This document shows positions 1 through 11,010 of a stretch of 64,000 nucleotides of DNA, piece by piece. A program made the position numbers and the translations under genes. The notes beneath the pieces are model-generated. The model searched no databases. It saw only the letters and a list, made by a program, of their open reading frames with translations, and was not told where the DNA came from. The first letter of the stretch is position 1, and every line of letters begins with the position of its first letter. The DNA is from Motacilla alba alba (Eukaryota; Chordata; Aves; Passeriformes; Motacillidae): the NCBI RefSeq assembly GCF_015832195.1, contig NC_052046.1:31028911-31092910 (forward strand), in the 5' to 3' direction.

Positions 1-2871
1 AATATGTTAGTTCATCACTGACTCTTTAAGTAATTTTCCACTCATCTTGTCCAAAGCTGCACTTATTCTAATGATGAAATGTCCTGGGAACAAAGTAATG
101 GTGCCTACTGTGCCAGACTTTAAGCTGAAACAATGAAAGGTGTATTCATGACGTATTCTGGAGACTGTGGTCTCTTGCTGCTTCTGTCTTCATCGTCAGT
201 GTTTGTCTCACTCTTAAGGACCATGTTCAGCCTCTTCACATCTCTGTTTTTCACATGTGGAAGGCCTTGGTGAAATGGGAGGAAATACAACTGCCATGTG
301 TCAAGGTGGAAAGAGGAGAAGGAAGATTCCTACCTTGCGGTCAGACTTTGTAAATGGCCAGAGCTGCAGGCCAGTGTCCTCACTAAAGGCTGGGAGAGAG
401 CTGAAAGCTGAAAGGTCAATGGCAAGCCTTCAGCAGCCAGTGCACACAGAGCAACAGCTTGCTCTCCTGTTCCCAGTTCCTGCAGGGCTCCTCAGCACAT
501 ATAAATTACCTGTTTACTCCCTGTTCCACTCCTACAGTCCTTGCTGAGTTACAGTACCTCCTGCCCGACTGCTCCTGATTAGGAAGGGTAGCTAAGTGCA
601 GTGCCATCTCTCTCCTGCAGTGCTGTGTGTGCTGCAGCTCACTGCAACCTGCACCCACCATGGCCAGGCAGGCCGGGGGGTGCAGCCTTCAGCTTTGCAG
701 AGAGAACTAGTCAGTGGTTCAAGCAGCAAGTCTCAAAAGTGGGTTTATTTCTTTAGAAGTAATAATGCACAGGAAAAGTGCAAATTGCACCTGAACATTA
801 ATCTACAGAAAAATACCCTCAGAGAGTTACCTTTTGTACCCAGCCCTTCATTCCCTTGAGTACAAGACTGGATTTCTGTTTTGTATATTTGTCATGCAAG
901 AATTAGAAACTAAACAAATGCACTGTTGGCCTTCACTGAGGTTTAGAAAAACAGCAGGAGGCTTAGAGACAATGGCAAGCAGCAGCTAAACTAAGTTGCT
1001 CCAAGAGACAAGCTGTTCTGCAACAGCATTCAGAGCAATATCTGTCCAAGTGCTCAGAAAGGATAGTTAGAAGAAGGTAATGTTATTCCACAGAAATATC
1101 TGTTCAAAATGCTGATGCTTACCTCTCACAAGCTTTTCCTTGACTACTATTTTTAATTGATTTGGTCATAAAATGAGGGAAAAGCTGTTGCTCGATTTTA
1201 TGTAACAGTTTCTTAAAAGTCTGGCTTACAGGACAGCACAGCAAGGAAGATACAAGACAGCTCAGATACAGGCATTCAAGCATGATTTACTTCCTTTCTA
1301 TATGACACTGTGATGTACCTTACTATGCTGTGAATGTTGTTTAAATCATCAGGCTGCTGGTAGAGTGAAGAGCAACAGGAATTGGTCCAAGGAGGGAAGT
1401 TGTGTTGCTGCCTGCTTGGTGAGCTTGTATCCACCTGGCGAGTTCCAGCATCTCCAAGCTAAAAGGCAGACAGCTGTGACAAGCCCGAGTCCTGGATGAT
1501 CTGAATGTGTTTCATCATTCTTTGAATCCAGGCTTTGGTGGACAGTCATCAACCAGATGATGACAGGGTTTCTAAAAACACTCCTGCTTTATTCCCTCTC
1601 CCTCTGAGCTGGGTGGGTTGGCAAAAAGGACAGCACTTGCTGCAGCCTCCTGTGCATCACTCCACCATGTCCAAGTGCACAAAGCACTCTGAGCCAGCTC
1701 TGCACCTTCTGCTCCAGGCAAACCAGAACTGCCTAAAATGGATCTGGCAACAGGGACTTCCTAAGGACAGCGACGCCAGCTGCCTCTGAATTCCCCAGTG
1801 CTGCCCCTGCAGGAATTCTGTTGTTCATCAGAGTAGCTGGTATGTCCTTTTTGTAGTGACACCTGTGCAATGTGGCATCAGTCAAGCAAAGTTTGCAGCC
1901 ATTCTTTGTTCTTTTGGTTAGGTTTCTTTTAAATTTTACAAACATCCACTCACCGATGCTTTATCTCTGCACCTTTCTGCTTTACCATTGCACCTTCCCA
2001 ACAGAATGTGGTCAAGGTGCCTCTGATCAAGAAATCCAGGGACATTTCTGCCCTTTACTCCTACTCATTTAGAAAGGAGTTCGACCACAAAATTTCTTGA
2101 CCACAAAACCCTGACAATGGCAGACCTTTCAAAAACAAAGCAACTTGGTAGTGACTGCTATATACAGAGATTGTGTTAGATAAGGACCTACGGTTAAAAT
2201 ACCCAGGAGGATTATGAAGCCAGACCTTTATCCTCTCTAGTAGTAAAAACTGAAATTCCCTGCTGGCTTGCTAACAGAGTTATGTGGTGCTGGCTCTCAG
2301 TCCCTCTCTGGAATGTGCCCTAATGCTATCTAATTGCAAGTTGTAACCTTTGTGAATCATTGCCACCAATCTCACTGAGGCTAGTGGCTTAGTAGGATTC
2401 AGAGAGTAATTAAACATTTATGTAGATAATTAGGCAATCCACAGCTAGACTAGATAGGTCAAGATTGTAATTAGGGATAACTCTTCATGCTTCAAGGTCT
2501 TCTAGCCTCGATCCATCTGATGGTATGTGTTTATGCAAGCAAACAGGTAGGATGTTGGAGTCCCTAGTTTGAAAAACAGTCCTCAGTGATTGTTTCACTC
2601 AGGCACTCTCAGCTCGGTTTTCATGATGCGTTTCACAGCTTCTGGCTCCAAGATTGCTATCAATAGCCCAGATGCTGCCTTGAAGCTTAGAGGGAAAAGT
2701 AATGAGTCTTTCTGACAGATCATTCACAATAGACTAGGTTCAGATCTCAGGCTCACTGAAGCAAATTGAAACAACTCATCAGGCTTTAAAAGTCAGAATT
2801 TTTTGGCTTCGGAGTGAGGTAGCTGAGATCAGACTCTGACTGAAAGGATACAGTCCTTGGGAGCACTGAGG
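1..2871. other. Non-coding stretch, nothing recognised
   Basis: Open frames here are under about 100 codons, overlap on both strands and show no domain, signal peptide or splice-flanked exon that I can defend. No CR1, LTR or microsatellite longer than a few units was seen. Intergenic or intronic DNA is the simplest reading. Confidence 0.6.
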
Positions 2872-3429
2872 ATGCAGAGGCTGAGGCTGAGAGGACCCTG
2901 TGCTGCCATGGGACTGCTGAATCTCTCTCCCACAGATGCCAGAAAAAGTTTTTTTTTAGACCCACACTCCTTTGCCATCCTAATGGGCACATTCAGGCTG
3001 AATGATAAAGAGTTTTCTTCATGGGAAAACAGCATTCAGTTTGTGAACTTAGAGGGAATTGTTTGCTACATTTACTGTGGAGGTGAACAGTTCACTGGAG
3101 CTTTCATGCTCACCCAAATTCACCCACATGGTATTACACGGATTACTAACAGCAATTCTTATTTTTTTAAATTGTGTATGCACAACCCAGACATTAGAAA
3201 TTCTGCTATAAATCCGAGATTGAGAAGAGAGGAGACATTTTTTAAATTCATGGTGGGAAAGGTCAGAAAAAGTTTAGCATTTTACACAGAGAGGATTCAA
3301 ACTGACTGTAAAACAGAAAAGAAACAAAATTGTTTCCTTTTTTCCTCCCTCATCTCTGTGTGCTATAAACATAAGGAAATCGTATGTTTTTTGTTTTTTT
3401 TTTTTATGGCTCTACAGTTCAAGATGTAA
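2872..3429 (+). other. Longest ATG-started open frame outside simple repeats, probably chance
   Basis: This frame gives 185 residues from the ATG at 2872 and stays open in-frame a little further upstream. I recognise no domain. The N-terminus is Arg/Leu-rich, the middle has scattered Cys and aromatic residues, and the last 40 residues are low-complexity, with a Phe run encoded by a T tract near 3392-3403. There is no convincing Kozak context, no promoter-like sequence upstream and no third-position bias visible by eye. In AT-rich DNA a frame of this size among some 120 kb of double-stranded frames is not surprising. It could be a lineage-specific or untranslated transcript, but nothing in the sequence shows that. 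Confidence 0.08.
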
Positions 3430-4292
3430 GAATCCATTTGACTCCCAAATATGAGGGAAAAAATAATTTCTAAACTTGTCATCATTGTTCCCCATCTTTA
3501 TCTTTTTGTTTGCAGCTGAGGTTCACTGCCAGTTTTGTGCCCACAGTTTTCGGCACTTTATTAAGAAAGATAAATATGCTAGATTTCTAGCATAGATTTC
3601 TGTACAACGCAAACATGACTTTTGGTCATGCCTGTGTAAATCCAGTTATAATTTTGGAGAGATCAACAGGGGAACTCCAGCTTTTCGTCTCTGTAAATAA
3701 CACCAGCAACTGTGTTGTGTGAACCTACTTGAGAGAGGTGATTTATACAGATCTTTTGATATCACCTTTCTTTTCCTCCTGCAACCTACATGTGTGCCTG
3801 TGGATTTATGAGGCCCTGATGGGAGGAGCAGAAACTGCATGACAGCTTGTGAGGAGAGACCCTCTGCAGAGATGCATCCAGCTTGGCCAGTGAAATCTAT
3901 CAGTGTGGCACCTGTTAGTTATGCACAGCAGGACTGTCCATCATTCCTTGTAGCAGCTCTGCATTTCCATAGCACACTGCAGTGCAGGCAGAGGAGAAAT
4001 TACTCTCTAACTATGAGACAGTGAATGAGAAATTTCTGTCCCTGTTTATGCTGTCAGACCACCACTCAGGATGCTGTACATCAGCTGGAGAGGGGGAAGG
4101 GAAGTCCCTTTCACAGTCAGATGAAAAAGCTCTCAAGCATTTATCTTTGCTTTCTGCCTTGTAAAATCCTGTAAAAATATTGTTATTGAATGTGAAATGT
4201 TGAAAGAGAAATGTGGAGTACCTCATGCCATTTAAAAGGGAAAATCTCCACACGGTGTAAAGAGAGCTTGTGGTAAAACAAAGAGCGTAAAG
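3430..4292. other. Non-coding stretch, nothing recognised
   Basis: Only short overlapping frames on both strands and no repeat family that I can identify. Confidence 0.55.
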
Positions 4293-4340
4293 TGTCTATC
4301 CATTTTGTGATCTGATGCCCAGATCACAAATGGATAGACA
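4293..4340. repeat. Near-perfect inverted repeat (hairpin)
   Basis: Bases 4293-4313 and 4321-4340 are reverse complements over 20 bp, with one extra T in the left arm and a 7-nt spacer. The arms are of mixed composition and not simple AT repeats, so the match is unlikely to be trivial. The flanks do not continue the pairing. At 48 nt it is shorter than a usual microRNA precursor. It may be a short palindrome made by template switching or the remnant of an inverted-repeat element. Confidence 0.85.
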
Positions 4341-4571
4341 GCAATTGCCACTGCTGAAATGTAGCAAAATGTCCTTGTGAATGCTTGCATTGACTGATCT
4401 TATGTGAGGAACAGAAGGAAAAAAAGTATATTGAACACGGAAATATGACTGAAAAAAGCTGTCAGGTTGCCGTGGCATAGAGAACTATTCCTTAGTATCA
4501 TAATTATCAAAAGGAAATTTGGAAGTAAGACTACTTTTTTTGTCTCTTTTGGATTTTATTGTGTTTTTCAG

Positions 4572-4786
4572 AAAGTGATGGCAGAATTCCTCCCAAAAAC
4601 CTTCATTATGCCTCACCCTCAAGACCATCTGGACAAACCCAAAATTTTGCCTATCCTGCTCATTCTCTCTGCCATTCTCTCTGCTGCCTTAGACAGGTCA
4701 TCACAGACCTCTATAGCTCAGACCCTCTGTACCATCTCACACCTTCCCCTGATCATAACAGACTGTCACTTCAGCTCCTGAAATGA
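4572..4786 (+). other. Weak candidate exon with strong acceptor
   Basis: A long pyrimidine-rich run (4532-4569) ends in AG at 4570-4571, a textbook-looking 3' splice site. After it, a phase-1 frame runs 71 residues to a stop, rich in Ser, Pro, His and Leu. I recognise no family. A second frame over the same bases is also open for about 70 codons, which weakens the coding argument. A possible donor (CAG|GT) lies near 4694, so an internal exon is an alternative. Pyrimidine-AG decoys are common in introns, so this is only a lead. Confidence 0.12.
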
Positions 4787-7568
4787 CCAGAAACTCACTG
4801 TGCTATTGTGTCATCTTAGTACGAAGAACGGATGACTTGTTTGGTTTTCTGTGGCAAGGGAATCATGGTTCCAGAGTCAGTTACTCCCCTGTAGCTGAGT
4901 GACAACTCCATACAAAATCTGAACCACTAATTCAGCACTTATTACTGGCAATATATGCTGAGATTCATGTGAGCAGCGCACTGTAAGGCTGGATCTCAGT
5001 TTGGTTGCATGTCCTGAAGGAAGAAACAGAGGTACAATGGGCAGCTGTGGCACGGTTTAGGGTAGAAGGCTAAATCTGTCCCAAATTCAGGACAAAGCAC
5101 CTGTAATTTAAGACACTGCCTTGTTATGTCTCTTTCATTTGCTCTTATGACTTTGTGAGGTAGCTGTACATTGCTGTTCTAGTAAATACTAAACTTCTCA
5201 GGGAAGTGCAATTTCCGATTAACCACTGCAAACTGAAGCTCAGAAAAAACTATGAAGCTAAGCAACATATATACCCTTCTCTAATCTTACTTTTGACCCA
5301 AAATGAGAGTCTGAGGGGGTCTAGAATAGAAGTCATGGAAGCTGTGGAGAATATTACTGAGAAGGAAAATGTAACTTCAAAGCAGTCTTTCTATGTTTAG
5401 CTCTCAGCTAACCCATATGTCATGAGTCAATGCAAACACACTTTGCTCTGTTATTTGAAGGAAACTACATCTGTGTCACTGGGAATATCATCTGTCTTGA
5501 AATCTCTGATTTTCTGACAGATAATCAAATAAACAAAATGACTGAAAAGAAAGGGATTACAAAAGTGATCTTGCTAATGCTAAATGGTAATTGTTAATTG
5601 AAGTGTAGAAATTCTATTAATATCACACCTAAAAGATAGCAAAAAGCAATACAATTTTTGAAATACAAAAAGCTCTTTTGGCAAAATTAAATGCTATGAT
5701 CTTCTAAGCTATTTATTCTGTGACTGCTGAATAAGATGATGTGAAGCTTTCAAGTATGAAAGGAAGCATGCAGCAGGAGTGAAAATGCTATAAATATCCA
5801 CTCAGTGTGATCCTGATAGGAACTATCAAGTTTTAACCAAAATGTTCAGAAAAGCTACTCAAATTCACAATTACCTTACATGTTCAAAGCATTACTGGGG
5901 GAGTTTCAGCAACATGATACAAAAAAATGAAGGAGCCATGTGATATAACTTGCACAATGTTTATGCAAATGTAAATGTTTGTATCAGCTGATTTTTTTCT
6001 TCATATTTTCTCTGAGCCATATAAATAACTACACCCAAAATGTATCATTAGAATGTCTGTGTGTCTTTTTTATTTAGCTGTAAACTTGAGTTAAAACTAT
6101 ACCAGCTTTGTTCTTGTGGCTTACATTGTCACTAAAATCCCTTGATCAAAATCCAAATTCCCATAATGCTGTTGTGCATGTTTTTTTGAGAAAGTCAAGA
6201 ACTAAACGAGTGACACTCTCATGAAAGTGCTTGTATGCTGTGGGTTAAAAAGCTTGATTTACACATTGAAAAGGAATGACTGTTCTGATAGACTTTGTCC
6301 AAAGCTCTTAGTTTTATGTTATATACAGGCTTGGAGGATAGGTTAGAAAACAAAACAAATAAACTTGCTTGAATGATAGGAAAAAGTATATGTAAAAATT
6401 AATGTGAAAAAATACTCTGAGTAGTTCAAAAGCTTTTAGTTCTGCAAATATTCCTTGGACCTTTACTTTTCATATGTATGCCAGGTACACAACAAAGACA
6501 TGAATTCTCTCTCAACGGAATGCAATCTAAAATCCGAAAAGTATCAGATGATATCATCACTGAGTGTGGAGGGCAGGTATCAGGCATTTGGGCTGAAGTT
6601 GCAGAACTGGGACTAATTTGAACCCTGCGAGATGCAACAGAAGGTAAAATAAAAGAACAAAAGTCCTTTCCTCTTCCCTTGTCTCCTCCACACAGACATA
6701 GCAGGAAGAAGCCCAGGAGCAGCAGAGCATGAATGAAAACAAAACACCAGATTACATGGTCACTAAGGAGAGACTAGTGTCACGCAACAAAAAGAGTGTT
6801 GGCAAAAAGACATCTTATAAACATTACAACAAACAAGCAGCAATATAGAAGATATTTTGAACAAAGAAAAAGAATCAGTGGGAGAATACTTAGTCAAATT
6901 GATAGGTAACGTTTTTCACTTGCACTGGACCATGAATGAAGAATCATAACCCACTTATCCGGGAATTTTTTAAAAGCAATTACTCTTTAAAAATTGTTAA
7001 GACATTTAGCAGGATTTTCACATGATGAAAACATTTGCCTAATGAAAATGATCTGTCCTATTTGTGCTTAATGTACACGAGGGACATTCTTTTCTTTAGA
7101 GTATATTTTCAATAATGAAATTAATGCCTAATTGCATATGATTGATTTTATCCTCCCAAATTACAGAAGACACTAAGGACAGGCATGGCAGGCTGATCTC
7201 TATTAGTCTTCTCTGTGACTATGGGCACTCCTGTAATGATGCATGGATAACCAGCTGCAGCCCAGTTACAGCTCAATTAGATGTCACCATTAATCTAAAC
7301 TCAGAAAACAGGTTATCAGCTGTAGTAATTTCTAATGGCAAGAGTTAGTATAAAATCCTTAAATTATATTTTGTTCTGTTAAATATACCGATTAGCAACG
7401 ACATACAGGTACACAAGCACTTAGCATACCAAAATACAAAACCCAAGATGTTTCACAAAATGTCATTCATGCATATGAAAATACTAGGTTTCTGTCTTTG
7501 GTTCAAGTGTCACTGTGACTTCTTCTGGAAACAGTGAAATATACCCTCACCAAATGATATAAATAACA
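4787..7568. other. Non-coding stretch, nothing recognised
   Basis: AT-rich DNA with frequent stops on both strands. No domain-bearing frame, no recognisable transposable element and no notable tandem repeat were seen. Confidence 0.55.
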
Positions 7569-7790
7569 AATGCCCCCTACCCCCTCCTTTCTCTTAGTTT
7601 TTATATCTGAGCAGGTGTCATATGGTGTAGAATAGTCCTTTGCTGAATTTGAGTCAGCTGTGCTGGTTGTGCCCCTTCCCAAGGTTTTGCCCATTCCCAG
7701 CCTACACCTGGCAGGGCAGAATGTTGAAGGGATAGACTGGTGCTTTGGGAACACTGCTCAACAGTAGCCAAAATGCTGTTGTGTTATCAA
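7569..7790 (+). mobile_element. Partial ERV LTR (copy A of a family found twice here)
   Basis: This segment aligns by eye with 51218-51511. Both have an AATGCYCCCC start, a pyrimidine-rich stretch, a TGAGCA block, CATATGGT, a CCTTTG block, GTCAGCTGT, a TCCCA block and a later TTATCAA, in the same order and at similar spacing. I associate this order of blocks with bird ERVL-type LTRs, from memory and not from a search. Copy A loses similarity after about 7790 and lacks the terminal CA seen in copy B, so it is diverged and truncated. The open frames inside it are not viral genes. Confidence 0.55.
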
Positions 7791-8479
7791 GCATACCGTG
7801 CTGGACACATTGTTTTGCACAGCAAAACTCCATGAGGGCTGCTTGTGGGGAAAGTTATATCCATCTCAGACCCAATTTTTGTCTTGGATATCAAATCTAC
7901 CTTCTGCAAGATGGGCATTTTTGTACTCCTTTTGCGTTAGCTCTTCTGTTTGCCCCAAATGCTGTTTCTCAGAGCTGACAGAAGCAATGCACCAGGCCAA
8001 TGCCCTGTATCCACACTCCTTGCAGCTACTGTGAAATGGACCCAGAGAGCAAATAGTTAACATCTGAACATCACCTAACAACACCTATATTTTGGATCAG
8101 GTGCTGACTTGGTGATGTGGGACCCCCTCTCTGTGTTACTTCTTTTCACACATCATTGCTCTGTGGAACCTACCAGACTCTCCCATTGTGCTCATAGATG
8201 CATTACTGAATTTTTAAAATTCTGTTCACACCAGCCACTTAGAGTGTGTTTCCGTGGTACTGCCAAGGAGAGTAGTCTGGAGAAAACTCTTGTGTGTCAC
8301 TGAGGTTTGAGAGAGTTTAGCCAGAATTACTGAGAAACAATAAGTCTCTGTTAAAAAAGAGTTGGAGAAGTGAATTTCACTCAGTCACACTTGCATACCT
8401 CATCTGAAAATAAGATGAAAAGTCCCTTCCTGAGCCTAATTAAATAAGTATAACATTAAAGAACTCACCACATGCCTAC
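7791..8479. other. Non-coding stretch, nothing recognised
   Basis: Short overlapping frames only. The first part may include the decayed 3' end of the neighbouring LTR, but I cannot align it. Confidence 0.5.
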
Positions 8480-8606
8480 AGTGAATGTAAACACACACAG
8501 TATATGTGTATATACACATATATAAAAATCTATATTATACATTATATCTTATATATTATATGTTATAACATATAGTATATAATATATAACAAATATATAT
8601 AATACA

Positions 8607-8717
8607 TAATATATAATATATAATATATAATATATAATATATAATATATAATATATAATATATAATATATAATATATAATATATAATATATAATATATAA
8701 TATATAATATATAATAT
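8607..8717. repeat. 7-bp tandem repeat, unit ATAATAT, about 16 copies
   Basis: The period of seven bases is maintained without visible interruption across about 111 bp. The unit is close to self-complementary, so the array can extrude hairpins and is expected to melt easily and vary in length. Confidence 0.95.
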
Positions 8718-8816
8718 ACTATAAAATACATAATATAATATTATATCTTATATATATTATATATAATATATTATATCTAAAATCTAATATATATTATAAT
8801 ATAATATGTGATGGAG

Positions 8817-8903
8817 CATGATGGAGCATATAATATACAATATATTGTATATCATATATTGTATATTGTATATTATATAACATATATTATATGCTCCATC
8901 ATG
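8817..8903. repeat. Inverted repeat with 20-bp perfect arms closing the AT block
   Basis: Bases 8817-8836 and 8884-8903 are perfect reverse complements. About half of each arm is a non-AT core (CATGATGGAGC). The 47-nt spacer is itself AT-rich and partly self-complementary. The left arm is preceded by a tandem copy of ATGGAGCATG (8811-8820), so the core occurs twice on the left and once, inverted, on the right. Confidence 0.92.
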
Positions 8904-8905
8904 AG

Positions 8906-10966
8906 GTTGTTACAAAATATTTTTGAAACAGTGAAAAAACATATAAAACCAAGCAACTCATTTGTTATGACAAATATTTACTACTAAATGCAGAAGAGAG
9001 ATGAATTAGTCAAATTTCCTGTTCTATGTCCCAGCTGAGGTCAAATTATATGATATATAAGTCCCACTTGGTCTTAAAATATATGACTTGAGCTCAATAA
9101 GGTTAGAGTGACTTAGATTATGTGAAGATTTTTCCCTCTGCCTTTGTTAGAACTAATTCACAAGGTATTTTGTTTTGATTTCTTCTCCCTTCTCCCTTCC
9201 TTCCATGCTTGTTACAACTCAGAAGACAGCTTGCTATGTGCTCTGATATATTCTGTTCTCAGAAATATTCATCCTGTGAGTAACTCCTGGGGTGGCCCAG
9301 CCCTACTACATGACAAGAATTTACTATTCAGAAGCAGACTGGAGTAGCTGGTCACTTAAATCACATGGTGAATGTATGCTAGAATATATGAATGCCTTGG
9401 GACATTATACAGGCTCCAGAGAGGCTTGCTAGGGGAGAATAGCCATTTCTGAGAGCAGCAGCTCTGTGCTGTGCATGTCACAGCCCATGGCTACAGCCTG
9501 ACACAGTTGAATTTTGTGCACCTTTCCTGCATCTGTCCCTGAGGAGCCAAGGTGGTGGCAGGGTCTATGTTTTGGAGTAGGAGAAACATGTCTCCCATGC
9601 TATCCCTGCAAATGCCCAGACATGCCTTGCTGCATCAAGGACATAAATGCCACTGCAAATGGCAGAATACTGGAGCAGTCTGGATCAAGCCTTCTTGATT
9701 TAGGGATTAGAACTATCTGGAGAGTGGATTGTGAGTCAGAAATTATGGGCTGTAAGAAAGCAGAGCACTGAAATTACAGAGTGCCTAATGCTGGACAAAC
9801 AATACCAGTCAGATCTGGCTGAAGGAGGGGTCTGTCAGGAGGGAGAAAAGCTACAACTGTCTGAACAGAGGGAGGGACTGGCTGGTTAGGGGCTGGGAGT
9901 GAAAGAGGAGGACAGGCAATGGTCTGAGGTGGGAGATGGTCTTGACGTGATCACTTCTTAAAGCAACTCAGATGACATTAATGCAAAATCATTACCCTCT
10001 ATCAAAGTGAGAATGGAAGGTGTGATACTGAAATAAACTAGTGTGCAGCTCTGGGAAAGATGATTGTCCATGGCTGCTGTTGCAGAACAAGCAGAAACTA
10101 AAGGAAAAGCCTCAATACAGGGAGCAAAGTGGAGAAAGTTTTTAGACTTGTACTTGACACAGGCAGGCATAAATGACCATGTAACAGCTCACAACAGCAA
10201 GGAACTTACTCAGGAACATCATAAATAGATTAGAAGAACATGTCATTTCCTGTTTCAGTAAATTATGTCAATGTGTTTTTCTTACTAGTGTTAGTAAAAA
10301 AATAGTGCATTTTAAAAAATATATTGATATTCTGCCCAAACACTTTTTTTTGGTCTGCTTTCTTGCCCTGACTTTAATTCAGTATTTGTATTGCTCTTGC
10401 TATTTCAGCTGGAAGTCTGCAGCAACCTTGACAAAAGAGGTTTGCTGTCTGTGTGCACCCTTATATGCACACACAGAGATTGCCACTCCACACACGCCCT
10501 GGGACACAATGGTTTTACGCACAGGATGCTCCGCCTGAGCGGGCCAGGTCACACAGCCCCGGCCTTGGCAGCATCGGCTTCAGGGAACATTTCAAGGAAT
10601 AGGTTAGCTGCTATCAGTCAAAGTCAAGTATCCTGGAAAAGGAAATAATAGTTCCTACTTTTGCATCAGGAAGGAATTTCCCATCCTGAGGAAGAAAGAT
10701 TAGCTTAGCTCTGTGTGCAATTGCTCAGGAACAACTTCCCAAATTACAATGCATGAAAAGATCCCAATTTAGTACATTATGGAGTAAGAAGAGTGGGCTG
10801 CATGTAGATTAAAACTCACATTCATTATTGTTATTAAGTAGTCTAATTTTAGAAAAAAACACCCTATTTTACATGAATCAAGAGCACAACAATGCTAAAA
10901 TACATTAAGCAGAAATTTGAATAATAAAGGTCATATCTGAGTATGACTCAGAAATAATAATATAGT
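8906..10966. other. Non-coding stretch, nothing recognised
   Basis: A somewhat more GC-rich patch near 9500-9950 carries a Cys-rich 85-residue frame, but it has no splice context or domain that I recognise. No mobile element was identified. Confidence 0.5.
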
Positions 10967-11010
10967 GTAATGGCAATACATTAAATATGTAATGGCAATA
11001 CAGTAAATAT
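10967..11010. repeat. Tandem duplication of a 22-bp unit
   Basis: Bases 10967-10988 and 10989-11010 match at 21 of 22 positions (T to G at one site). It is a small local duplication with no sign of being part of a larger array. Confidence 0.9.

Larger units (their letters stand above)
8480..8905. repeat. AT-rich low-complexity block
   Basis: Almost entirely A and T after a short CA/TA lead-in at 8490-8525. It holds three layers: irregular TATA-rich sequence, a regular 7-bp satellite (8607-8717) and an inverted repeat at its right end (8817-8903). The tyrosine/isoleucine-rich frame on the minus strand is only the satellite translated. Confidence 0.95.

Noticed and set aside
8549..8731. Tyr/Ile-rich minus frame
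   Set aside because: This is the 7-bp AT satellite in translation.
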